Both the position numbers and the translations under genes were made by a program. The notes beneath the pieces were generated by a model. It made no database searches, was not told the DNA's origin, and worked only from the letters and a program-made list of their open reading frames with translations. A DNA stretch of 64,000 nucleotides from the NCBI GenBank assembly GCA_003254905.1, contig QANU01002233.1, forward strand, positions 1 to 64,000, in the 5' to 3' direction. Positions 22,757-34,390 of this stretch are shown here, piece after piece; position 1 is the stretch's first letter; the number at the start of each line of letters is the position of its first letter. The stretch comes from Nissolia schottii. Taxonomy: Eukaryota > Streptophyta > Magnoliopsida > Fabales > Fabaceae.

Positions 22757-25700
22757 ATGGCCGTAGCTCCGGCAATCCTCCGGCCAACTCTCCTTCCCTT
22801 CTTCCTCATCATCATCGTCATCAACACAACCGGTTTTGCTGTTACGTATGCCGTGTCAGAAGCTGAAGCTTTGTTAAGTCTCAAAAGCTCATTCTCCAAT
22901 TCTCAATCTTTGGGTAGTTGGGTGCCTAACTCTCTACCGTGTACTGAAGGTGATCAATGGGAAGGCGTTGTCTGCTACAACGGATTAGTCACGGGGCTTC
23001 GCCTTGGTGGAATGGGGTTATTAGGGGAAATAGACGTTGATGCATTGCTTGAACTCAAGGGTCTTAGAACTATCAGCCTCGTGAACAATTCTTTCTCAGG
23101 TTCCATCCCACAACTTAATAGAATAGGCTTCTTGAAAGCCATGTATTTATCAGGGAATAAGTTTTCTGGGGCCATTCCCCTGGATTACTTTCAGAGGATG
23201 AGGTCTTTGAAGAAAGTGTGGCTATCGAATAACGAATTCACAGGCCAGATCCCATCATCGTTGGCTGAGGTCCCTCAGCTTGTTGAGTTACATCTAGAGA
23301 ACAACCAGTTTAGTGGAAGCATTCCGAATCTAGAGAACCCATCATTGGCGGACCTCAATTTGTCCAACAACAAATTGGAAGGCGAAGTTCCGGCTGGGCT
23401 TCTGAGATTCAAGGAGAGCTCTTTTGCTGGGAATTCTGGTCTCTGCGGTGACAAGTTTGGCAAAACATGTGAAAAGGCAACAAAGCAGGCAATTCCTGTT
23501 GATGGACAAAACAATGCGAAAATAAGCAATAGTGTTGCCGGCAGTGTTCCTATGACGAATCATAGTAGGAGTAAGTCACTGCAGATTTTTGGCATTGTAG
23601 CAACGAGTTTAGTACTTATCTCGCTTGTGGTCTTCTTCGTCGTGAGATATAGGCGCAAGAAGGATGAGGATTTTGATAGGCTTGGGGAAGACGCTGCCAC
23701 GGAAGAGTCGGTTCAGGTTCAGGTTACTGCGCCAGTGAAAAGGGAAGCGGAAACAATGAGAAAAGCATCATCCAGCAGAAGGGGATCTGGGCATGGTGGT
23801 AATAAAGGAGTTGGGGAACTTATGGTGTTGAATGATGAGAATGGTGTTTTTGGGTTGCTAGATTTGATGAAAGCAGCTGCTGAAGTTCTAGGAAATGGGG
23901 GATTTGGATCTTCTTACAAGGCTGTGATGGCTAATGGCGTGGCAGTGGTGGTGAAAAGGACGAGGGAGATGAATGCATTGGGAAAAGAGGCTTTCGATGC
24001 TGAGATGAAGAAGCTTGGAAAGTTAAAACATTGGAACATTTTGACCCCTTTAGCTTATCATTACAGAAAAGATGAGAAGCTGCTTATCTCTGAATACGTT
24101 CCCAGGGGCAGTCTATTGTTTGTGCTGCATGGTAAGACTCTTCCTCCCAACTTTTGTCGGATAGTTATGCTAAGTGTTAAGTGTACACATATATGGCGTT
24201 CACCAACAACACATCTATCTGTCAATAAATATTTCTAAAAAATTAACGGATCTAATGAATATACGTTTTTATACATAGAAGTAAAATATAATGTTACTTG
24301 CGTTGTATTAACTTGAAAAAAGTAATGTCGCATTCTTTTTCTCGCTTTTTCACTCACTTTAAAATGAGTATATTCACATTCTCTTATAAATAAACATTAA
24401 AAAAACATATAAATAAATATCACAAAATAAATAAACAAACATTATCAAACACAGAATAAACGTTATACTCTCTTTGTTATTCCTCTTAACTCTCTCTCGT
24501 AAACAAACATTACACCATAAATAAATAAACATTATACACATAAATAAAGATTACAAAACTCATAAACAAATATTACAACATGCAGAAACAAACATTACAC
24601 CACGCAAAAAATGACGAATTAAACAAACATTACAACACTCATAAACAAACGGTACATGTATAAACAAACATACACTATACATAAACAAACAATACAAAAC
24701 ACATAAACAAACATTACACTATACGTAAACAAACATTATCACACAAAAACAAAGAATTAAACAAATATTATAATACTCATAAACAAACATTAATTACAAC
24801 AGATATAAATAAACATTACATCACATCGACCATTACACCACAAAGAAACAAACATTACAACACTAAAATAACTAAACATTATAACATACATAAACAAACA
24901 TTACAACACATTAAAACAAACATTACACCAAACAAAAAGTAAAAAAAACAAACACTAACACTCATGAACAAACACTACAACACGCATAAACAAACATTGC
25001 CTCACTCCAAAAAATTACAAAACATAGATAACAACTTAGATTAGGGAAGAATGCCATCGTCTATATTCTCCATAACATCTTAAGAAAAAGAAAAAAAAAT
25101 GAATACGAACAAAAAAAAGAAGCAAAAACGAATAAAAAAATGAGAGGAAAAAAAGGAACAAGAAAAGAGTAAGAGAAGAAGAAAAGGTGAAAAATGAAAA
25201 ATAATGGAGGTTACAAGTGAAAAAATTGAAAGAAAAAAAAATGAAGCCAAAGTGTGGATACAGAGAGAAAAACAAAAGAAGAAGAATAGGAGAAGAAGAG
25301 TGTGAAAGTGAGGGAGAGTGACGGGAGAGAGAGAAAAAATTCACATTTAATGTAGAAAAATTTCCATAATAAAACATAAAAAATATCAGATTGTTCAATG
25401 AACTAATTTAAAAATTATTCCCAAAAATAAATTAATTTTCTTATAAAATGAGTCGATTTAAGACAACTTTCTCATAATCTCATAATAATAATATTATTAT
25501 TATTATTATTTATTTTTTCTTTGAAATCGATTCAAATCGACTTTTAATTTTTTTATAAAATTCAAGTCGATTTAAATCGACTTCAAGGTACATCCATATG
25601 CTTTTTTAATTTTATTATGTAGATGTATATACATGCATATCCATGTACATAATACATAATGTATATAAAATATGGTGAGTAGACATTTTAGTGTATTATA

Positions 25701-27974
25701 ATTGTGAGGAAAAAAAATTACACAAAACGAAATTACCTTTTTTCCTCACTAATTTCCCCCTCTAACTCACACAAAAAACTTTAACTTTGTTACACAGTAT
25801 AAATGAGTATGTAACTCTATTTATAGATTTGATTTTGGACATAATACTAACCCCTCACCATAGATAAATATGTACAAAAATTATCTATGAATCAACTTCA
25901 AAAATTAAAAAAAAAAAACATAAAAAAGTCAATCTATGAATCAATTTAAATTGACTCTTTTTATAAGAAAATTGGTTTATTTTGGGAAACAAATTTTAAA
26001 TTGGTTCATTTAAAGAATAAGATCTTTTTGATGTTTTATTATGAGAATTTTTTCTTTAATGTGGTTAGATGTAGTTGTACACTTTTTTTTTTTGCACGGA
26101 TAACATTTCTCATTTGAATAATCTAGAAAGTGATGCTATTTGTACAAGAATGCTACATGTACAACAAAATGCACACCAACAATCATACCATGCTTATATT
26201 TTCTCTATGGTAGAACCCATATTTTTGTGAGAGAGTTGTATAATTGTTGCCCACATTTTATTGTATAAATAACATTCTTGTAATTGTACAACAACCTTAG
26301 TGTAGACATAAGATTAGTGTGAAAATAACATTTTTGTAATCTAAATTCATGAGCAACTAACCGCCATACTCACAAAAGTTGTGAGATCTATCATGAGAAA
26401 AAAAAAATAAATATGAAGGACTTCACACCTTTGTAAGCATGGTGTCTAATTGTCCTTGACTGAGTTCAAATATATTTTTTTTTTCCCAAAATTTTCATTG
26501 ACGCGTTCATAGGACCAGTAAAAGGAATAGAAAAGGAAAGGAAATTGTCTGATACAATAATATTAACGACCGATGATGCAAATTGATAATAATAAAACCA
26601 TAGCTTTTTTATAAAGATTGTTTTTTCGATAATTCGGAAGTGTTCAAATAGAGAACACGAAGCTACCCAACAACATACCAGCACAAATAGTAACCCTAAT
26701 CTCCCCTCCCTTCCTCTTTAGAACCAGTCGTGAATAAGACTTAGCGCCTTGACGCCACTCTAAAATCAAATACTTTACTCAAATTCTTTATCCAAATTTG
26801 GGTTCCCTTTTTGGAATCCCCTCTACTCTTGGATTCCTCAAACTCTTGGGAGCCCCACTCTTCAGCTCCTACTCTTGATAACCCATTCAATGTTCCGCAA
26901 TTAAAGCCTTATCGAGAAGGGACAGACTACGGAGCCACAAAGTAGAGTCATGCTTAGAGATAACATATAGAACAAAAGAAGCTCAAGATATGAAGACACT
27001 AACAGTAATAGGGTTCACTTTTTTATCCGAAGATTGTCATTCATGTCACGTCTTTCACCTAATTTTTTAAGTTTAGTATTTTTCTTTCTAATATTTTTGA
27101 AAAATATAACTAAATAAAAGTGATGTTTAAGTGACAAAGATAAAAGATCTATCATTATAATAATACAAGTATGATTTATTCTCAGTTTACGATTAAAAAA
27201 AAACTACCGTCATTCAATTAGTATTCCATGTTTACACTGCGTATAGGTGACAGGGGACCATCTCACGCTGAACTGGATTGGCCTGCTCGTTTGAAGATTG
27301 TAAGAGGAATTGCTGAAGGGATGCGTTATCTTCACACAGAACTTGCTTCCTCTGATGTACCCCACGGGAATCTCAAGTCCAGCAATGTTCTCCTCGGACC
27401 AGACTATGAGCCACTTCTTGTAGACTACGGGTTTAGCCATCTAGTTAATCCTTCCATCGCACCACAAGCTCTATTTGCTTATAGGTCTCCGGAAGCAGCA
27501 CAAGGCAAAGTTTCACATAGTTCTGATGTTTACTGTCTCGGGATTGTCATACTTGAGATACTTACTGGAAAATTCCCTTCTCAGTATCTTAGCAACGGCA
27601 AGGGTGGAACTGATGTAGTGGAATGGGTTACATCAGCGATTTCTGAAGGAAGAGAATCAGAACTGCTTGATCCTGAAATTGGGAGCTCAAAGGATTCACT
27701 AGGTGAAATGGTGCATCTCCTCCACATTGGCGCTGCTTGCACTGAGAGCAACACTCAACAACGAATAAACATGGTGGAAATAATTAGAAGGATAGAGGAA
27801 ATAAAAACAGAGCGTGGCCAAGATTCTAGAACAATAGAGGTCCTACCATCTCTTAGAGATGGGTATGCAGACTCTTATGTATCGCAAAATCAAGGACAAG
27901 GTGAGGAATCCATGAGGAGACATGGATCAGACAGCTTTGGAAGCCAGGAATATTTTGAATTTGGCCCTTCCTAA
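22757..27974 (+). CDS. LRR receptor-like kinase of the pollen receptor-like kinase (PRK) type
   Basis: Membrane receptor kinase, 700 aa, from exons 22757-24131 and 27247-27974. Donor G|GTAAG and acceptor TATAG|G rejoin a split Gly codon (459). Domains: signal peptide (about 1-33); LRRNT with SLPCTEGDQWEGVVC (59-73); about five to six LRRs (78-215) and a Cys pair (230/238); transmembrane helix 276-297 with RYRRKK stop-transfer; acidic juxtamembrane segment; kinase domain about 366-640. The Gly loop GNGGFGSSYK (379-388) and Lys400 are present. HRD is HGN (498-500), so the catalytic Asp is Asn; DFG is DYG (518-520) and APE is SPE. PRK-family proteins commonly have such atypical sites, act in pollen tubes and signal through ROP-GEF partners; that role is inferred from family. 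Length and intron position after VLHG fit the family. It is the only intact host gene here. Confidence 0.93.
24390..25010 (+). repeat. Degenerate tandem array of ATAAACAAACATTACA units
   Basis: More than twenty copies of (A)TAAACAAACATTACA(C/A), 14-26 bases apart, with drift in the spacers. Located in the kinase intron. It looks like an aged minisatellite rather than a coding repeat. Confidence 0.8.
25335..26075. mobile_element. Foldback or MITE-like element with about 125-bp inverted repeats
   Basis: The left arm (about 25340-25460) is the reverse complement of the right arm (about 25940-26072). Shared pieces include TTTTATAAGAAAATT, TTTTAAATT(A/G)GTTCATT and ATGTTTTATTATG. An internal A/T-rich region carries an ATT microsatellite (25485-25520) and short AAATCGATTT-like palindromes. 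No transposase is present. Target duplications are not clear, so the exact ends and superfamily (Mutator-like is possible) are uncertain. Confidence 0.65.
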
Positions 27975-28794
27975 TTACAGTAGGTGACGATTCTCGATCG
28001 GGTAGATAAATTTTCTGACTTCATCCAAAAAAATGTATGTGTCGTGTGTATCGTCTGTGCAGGCGCTGTGTAAGCAAACATGGTAATTAGTGAAAGCCAT
28101 TTGTTACATGTAATTTGACACATACATTCTCAGAGTTTGAACTTCTAGATTAGGGACGTGTAAATTTTATGTGACCCAAAGTTTCGTTTATATAATATAC
28201 GATTAACGAAATTTATTTACAAAAGTGTGAAATCTACTTGTGATTTTTTGTGTGATTATTTATTTAGGTCATCAAATACCACAACTTCTAAGAGTGATAT
28301 CTAAACTATAGCTCAACGCTATGTAAATGCTTTAGAAATTCTTTTTTACTCTTTTTTTTCTTCTTCTTATGAGTAACTATTTTAATTTGAAGTCACTGAT
28401 ATTTTACCTGTCTGACTCTTACTATAACACTCCCTCCCCCAAAAGTTTCTTTCGTTCCATCACCTCTATTTTTGCGTTGCAGAAGCGAATTTTTATATTA
28501 TGCGCGGAAAAGTACTAAAATTAAATGTAATTAGGCCATATAACAAAACTATTAGATAAAATCAATTTGAAAAATAAATCAATCATACTTGTTTATATAA
28601 TTTATTTTTGAATGAAGTATGTGCTAGAAATAAGTTTGTATTATGAAGAAAATGTTTAATCCTGCTGCTTGTTGTGCACCTCATCTCTACAAATGTAACT
28701 AATATACTTTTTTTATATTGATATATTTTTATATAAATTCATGTTAACATAAATAAATATATTTAAATACATGACATTAAAATATATTCAGTTA

Positions 28795-28826
<32 letters not shown>

Positions 28827-30135
28827 TACATTTTAACAATGGTACAAATCAACATGTGCGATGCAGATGTTTCGTATAACCCATTTTTATTATTATAATT
28901 TATAACTAAACAATTCTATGGAAAAAAATCCATGGAAGGATCATTGTCTTAAATAAGATTTTAATCAAACATATGACATAAATTTTAAAGACCATATAAA
29001 ATTAACCATTTCATATTTCTTCGAGTATTATATCAATGATATTTTTAATAATGCTTAAAGTATAAAATTTAATCTAGTAGATAGATAAAATCTAATAAAC
29101 TGAAAACAATTATAAGATAGATAAATCATTACTCGTGTCAAATAAATTGAAAAAAATTGCATTTCTCTTCATCATATCGTATGGAAAGAAAAAAAAAGAA
29201 TGCCTTGCTAGTCATTGCATTTGTAATATACTTGTCATAACAAGTATAATGTCTTGATTTACATCTACCTATTTATAATATATTAATTCCTGATACACTT
29301 TATGTAGCATTATCACATCATCTAATTTGATGAACTGTCATATTTATAACCCTCCTCTTCTTCATTTTTTTGTTGTACAACATTGTTCATCTAAATGGTT
29401 ATTCTAACTTAATGGATTTAAAGAAGGCCCAAAACGCAATAGCCCACCTACAAATCTCACAAATATCAAACAAACTAAAAACAAGTACATGCCAAATCAA
29501 AATGACATAGCTACAAAAACATTATGAGGGGAAGCTGATGTGGAGCCAGTTTTTGTGTGGCAATGTCAACTAGTTGGGATCAATGACAACTTTTGGTGGA
29601 TGGCGAGCAAGAATGCGAGCTGATTCTCTGACGTAATGCTTGCTTCTTTTCCTTCTTCCACCTCTCCAAATCCCTAACCGTGAAATTTGCCCCCACCCTC
29701 ATCCTTGGCCATTGTTACTATTCTCTGATGATATCTTTTCAGGTAAGTGTTTTCTCTATTCAATGCATAGTGGTGTGCGTGGAACATTATTAAGCCAAAT
29801 TTTTTGTGCAATTTCTACATTAGGTTTAATCTTCATAAGTGTTAAGCATCTTGAGATAAGGTGAAGGGACAACAACAAAATTGAAGAGAATAAGAGAGAA
29901 CATAAAATAACATGTATTACTGATGAAGTTGTTGCGTAGGACTACAATATATGGGTGCCTACTTATAGGTTGAAAATAGAATCAAGACTTGTTATGGATT
30001 GGGCCCTAAAGGCCCATCCCGGAACTCATACTCGGAACCCATACCCTGGGTCCACGGATCTACTCGATCCAAACAATTTCCCCCATAAACAATCAGAGAG
30101 ATCCACGGACCGTGATGCTCTCCCCCGGCCAACAT
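27975..30135. other. Intergenic region downstream of the kinase gene
   Basis: Contains the gene's 3' untranslated region (end not placed) and A/T-rich unique DNA. No convincing gene is present; short frames such as 29640-29864 lack any recognisable domain. An (AT)n run lies at about 28799-28826. The last 250 bases (29880-30135) become GC-richer and may be an unrecognised repeat fragment. Confidence 0.6.
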
Positions 30136-31041
30136 TATAACATCCCACTTTTTCCTTAAAAAGGATTTCACATGATAAATACATATACTAACCAATTATT
30201 TAGACTGGAAAATTAAATCACTAATTTTATTTTCTAAAAATACCAGTCAAAATAATGGTTTAGCGATCTTGTGGGAATTCGCAAGATCCAGACCGATTTT
30301 CGGTCGTTGCCGGAATTTCATCACGTATCGAAGGTATCCGTAAAACATACTTTTACGAAAGTAAATTTATAAATACCTTGGATTAACTTAAATATTAGAA
30401 AAATTACTAGATAAAGATTGTATGTTCAGAAAATTTTTAGGATACTTGTACATGAAAAGTTAACGAACAAAAATGATCAAACACGATCGGAAACACACAT
30501 AGAGAATTAACGCACACATACACATGGCATAACACACAAGCACATATACGGACAGTGCAAACACACACTTAGCAAGTCAACAAGTCAATGTTAATCTTCT
30601 TCCATAAAGCATGATGATTCATGCCATGAGTCACCATTAATTTCATTTCTTTTTCCTTTAAATTTTGGTCAACATTTGGGCCCAAAACACATGGATATGA
30701 GTCTATATAAGGCCACCCATCTTGCTCAAAAAATTCAGCCAAGATCTTTCTCTTGAACACGTCCATATCACGTACTTATTCGTTACTTTCACGTAACGAA
30801 GAAACCAAGCCTCACTACACAGCCTCACTACGACTTTTCCATAATTTCCTCATCACTTTCTCTTGCAATTTCCTCAAAAATGAGTCCTCAACTCGAGTTC
30901 TCTCAAGTTTTCTATCAAGAAAAAGTGATCGAAAGCTTTGGAGACACCAAGGCTTCTAGGAACTTCCGCTTGAAGAATCACTCCTCACTGCAGAACCTTT
31001 CTACAAGTGGGTTTCCGACAAACCATTATCTAAGTGGCATA
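30136..31041 (+). mobile_element. LTR O (5' portion), TGTAACATCCC family
   Basis: Begins TATAACATCCCAC (TG mutated to TA) and follows the family plan: CCAGTCAAAATAATGGTTT, GCGATCTTGTGGG, GTATCCGTAAAA, then a leader ending near AAGTGGGTTTCC (31006). LTR I interrupts it at 31042, and its 3' part is not in the window. Confidence 0.65.
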
Positions 31042-31730
31042 TGAAACACCCTAGCTAACTGCTTATGCTATAGTCATGAGCGATGCTTACTAGGTTGTTA
31101 TCTGCTTTGGTTGGGTTACTTTTAGCCCTACTTTTAACTTTGAAAATATTTCTTAGTTAGAAAATATGGACCATTTTGAAACTTTATCTTTATATATAAA
31201 GTAGGAGCCGCGCGTCAGATAGAATTTATAAGACAAACGATAAAGTACTATGCTTAACGGATAATTATTCATCGTAACAACATCAAAGTAATAAACAAGC
31301 AAGTGGTCCATCACATATACTCATAATAATTTACATAAGCTGTATTAGATTCTGTACACACATAGTTTGGTACTGTAATTACACCATTCCACAATCCTAT
31401 CTTAAGGGTTAATAGGAATATGTCTTCTTTAACCCTTTCTAACTTCTTCGTGACTATTCTTCTCGCACTTGCCTGCTCTACGCGTCGGTCCAGTACTATG
31501 CCTTCCTTTGTTCGATGTCAGTCCCTGGAGTCATAAACGAGTAGGGTGAAAACGCTGCGTTCTCAGTGGGAAACCTTGGTTATGGGAGTCTTATTATCTC
31601 CTTTATGATACAAGCCGCTCAGGGATCTTTAGGTGTCATAGTTATACTACATCCCTACTAGTTATTAATATCCATGCTAGTCCTGAGTAGCTATAAATAT
31701 TACTAGGTGACCAGGGGAATCTAGTCTTTC
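31042..31730 (-). mobile_element. LTR I, 3' portion (minus strand), first segment
   Basis: Starts TGAAACACCCTAGCTAACTG, the complement of the family's 3' terminus, and carries the conserved stem (arm CCTGAGTAGC near 31682 on the plus strand). Solo LTR G2 interrupts it: CTTTC precedes G2 (31726-31730) and is repeated after it (37744-37748). It resumes at 37749. Confidence 0.75.
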
Positions 31731-33419
31731 TGTAACAGCCCGATTTTTCCCTTCACCAAGATTTCGCATAATAAATAAGTGAGAATACATTAATAAGAAA
31801 AGATAAAATAAAATAAAATAAAAATTCAAGTATTAATTTTAATCTCTGTAATATTAGCTAAAAATAATGATTTTGCGATCTCGTGGCGTCCTGTGACGTT
31901 CGGGTCGATATTAGGTTATTATTAAAATTTAATCATGACTCAAAGGAGTCTGTAAAATACACTAATATGAAAATAAATTCGAGAATATCTCGACAATGAT
32001 TTAAATATTAATAAGAAAAATTAGAAGGTCACAACGGTATGTCCGAAATATTTTTAGGACTTCCGGACATAAATAGTTAATGAGAAAATACGACCAAAAA
32101 CACACATAGAAAATGAAAACATGGATGACCAAGGGCCACAAATCTCACACGGCAGCCACCCTCACCCACGAAACACATACATGTAACATCCCGATTTTTT
32201 TCCTTAGAGAAATAATCGTAAACATAAATATTTAATTAATTTTCTAATCATGATTAGGGAATTAAAATGGGAAACTAATAGGTAGAATATCCCTAGGAAA
32301 TAAGACGTGTCGCGACAGGAAGTTCGGCAGACAACCGGACAGTCGTTGTTCGCCGATGAAATTTTCTGGCGCACAAAGGGTGTCCGCAAAAATAATCCCC
32401 CGGGAAAAAAAAACTCACAAACACTTTTAAATATTAATACCCTTAGGTAGGGGGAAATTGGAGGATCGCGACGGTATAAACGGAATATTTTTCGGACGAC
32501 CGTGCGCGACGCACCGAGACTGCGAGCGATAAAACACGAGCGAACCGAAACTGGGAGAAAATGAAATTTCAGCAGCTGACCAAGAGGGGGAGGGCTGCAC
32601 GGTCTAATGGTGATTTTGTCCAATCCCCTAAATCATGCTTCCAAATTCCCATCACCTTACTTGCCTTACACACTTCACCAAATCCCATCACATGGCCATA
32701 CCTATGCCCATGCTTTCTACTATTCATCACTTTTTCTAAATCCTAAAATTCAATTAATTTCCCTCACCCTCAGCCCTTAAAACCGAGACCTCACTCTCCC
32801 AAAGCCAATCCTCTTCTTCACTCCCCTGACGCCTTGCATTCTTCTCTCCACACGGTTTCTAAAGCTTTTCTCCCATCCCACTACACTTTGCCTATAGACT
32901 ACACTTCCATAAGCCAAGCAAACCGTGCTAGAAACAATTGCTCTTAAAGCTTTGCTTCATTTTTCTCTAAACACAGCCCTCAAGTCTCCTCATCTCTGTT
33001 CATTTCCTTCTATCCGAAATCGGGAGGGGACAACCCCATCACCCTCCACCTTGCTCACGAACTTGTCATCTTGGGGAAGGGAGGAGCTCAAGCTTTGGAG
33101 ACAACAAGGCTTGTGGGACTTCACTCCATGCTTCCCTCACCACCACCAGGTTCTTTTACAGGTGGGTAAGTATGGCTTACTCACCTATTTGGTGGTTATG
33201 TTTGCTTATGTGTGTGTATGTATGTTTCTCTGTACGTATGATTATGTATGCTAGAGCTCATGCTAGGATTTAGGAGTGATTCTGAAGGGTCCTGTGACCT
33301 AGATTATATAGGTTTTGATAGTTAGAATATGTGTGAAAAACTCAAGGAGCATCCATGAGCAAAGTGGGAAGAAAAGCAAGAAAAACAAAGAAAACAGAGT
33401 CTGGTTCGTCAGGTATTGC

Positions 33420-33690
33420 GGGGTGGTTCCGCGGAGAGTAACCGAGAGCAGTCTAGAGTTGTTGAGCAGCACCTGGGATGGTGCTGAGTGATTTCGCGGA
33501 GACAGACTGAGAGCAGACTAGTGAGTTGCTGAGTGGGTTCCGCGGAGGATCCCTGGAGTGCAGTGCTGAGTGGGTTCCGCGTAGGACCCCTGAAGTGCTG
33601 AGAGGGTTACGTAAAGTGCTGAGTGGGTTCCACGGAGGATCACCGGAATGCTGAGAGGGTTACGTGAAGAGTTCTGAGTGGTTTCCGCAG
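33420..33690 (+). repeat. Degenerate GCTGAG-TGGGTTCCGCGGAG tandem repeats in H
   Basis: Units of about 30-60 bases built on GCTGAGTGGGTTCCGCGGAGG. They occupy the position where other family members carry CGCTGAGCGG arrays and look like a drifted version of them. Confidence 0.65.
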
Positions 33691-34134
33691 AGGTTCATGC
33701 ATTATGATTATTTAAAGTAATATGTATGACTGAAATATGTGAACTATGTGATGAAGTATGTTCATGCATTATGATTATTTAAAGTAATATGTTAGCATGC
33801 CATGCATCATGATAAGGTACAATGAGAGGACTAGAAGTTAATCAGGTAATGAGTAAAGATTATAATGGAAATGAACCTTAGGGAACAAGTCATATCAAAT
33901 TATGTGCGGAAGAAGAGAAGAAAGAAGAAATGTTATGAGAAAGTTAAGATGAGAATACAAAGAAATGCTATGAGGAAGCTAAGATGATAATATGCTGAAA
34001 TGATATGAGGACGAAAGAAAAGAGGAAAGAATACGAGAAAGAGAAAGAAAAGTTTATATGCTGAAAGAAGATGAGAAAGAGAAAGAAAAGATGATATGCT
34101 GAAAGAATATAAGAAAGAGAAAGAAAAGCTGATG

Positions 34135-34390
34135 TGCTGTCGGTAGGTGGCTGGCAGCGGGTTCACTCTTCTGTCGGTAGGTGGCTGGCAGGAGAGGTGA
34201 ATTGATTAGCACAACCCTTCTTTCGGTAGGTAGCTAGCAGGATGCAGGGTCACTTCCCTGTCTGCAGGTGGATGGCAGGGAAGGGGACGATGGTTGTTGT
34301 CGGTAGGAAGCTGGCAACGGATTCACATAGATGAATCAAATATGATTATGCTGATAAGTGTTGTCGGTAGGTAGCTGGCAACGGATTCAC
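34135..34390 (+). repeat. Minisatellite of GTCGGTAGGTGGCTGGCA units in H
   Basis: About six variants of (T)GTCGGTAGG(T/A)(G/A)GCTGGCA separated by 20-50 bases, lying between the palindrome-like array and the conserved stem. Confidence 0.75.

Larger units (their letters stand above)
24132..27246 (+). other. Single 3.1-kb intron of the kinase gene
   Basis: Bounded by GTAAG (24132) and TATAG (27246). It is very A/T-rich and enlarged by repeats: a degenerate AAACAAACATTAC array (24390-25010) and an inverted-repeat element (about 25335-26075). The remaining parts (26100-27200) show no open frame with coding character. Confidence 0.85.

Noticed and set aside
25036-25398. Minus-strand 120-codon frame rich in Phe, Ser and Leu
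   Set aside because: Low-complexity purine-rich intron DNA read on the opposite strand; no domain and an unlikely composition.
26100-26460. Repeated GTACAAGAATG / TGTACAACAA motifs suggesting another MITE in the intron
   Set aside because: The similar pieces are short and direct rather than inverted, and no ends or target duplication could be fixed.
29640-29864. Possible small gene after the kinase, including CAGGTAAGTG like a splice donor
   Set aside because: No domain, no second exon recognisable, and composition like surrounding intergenic DNA.
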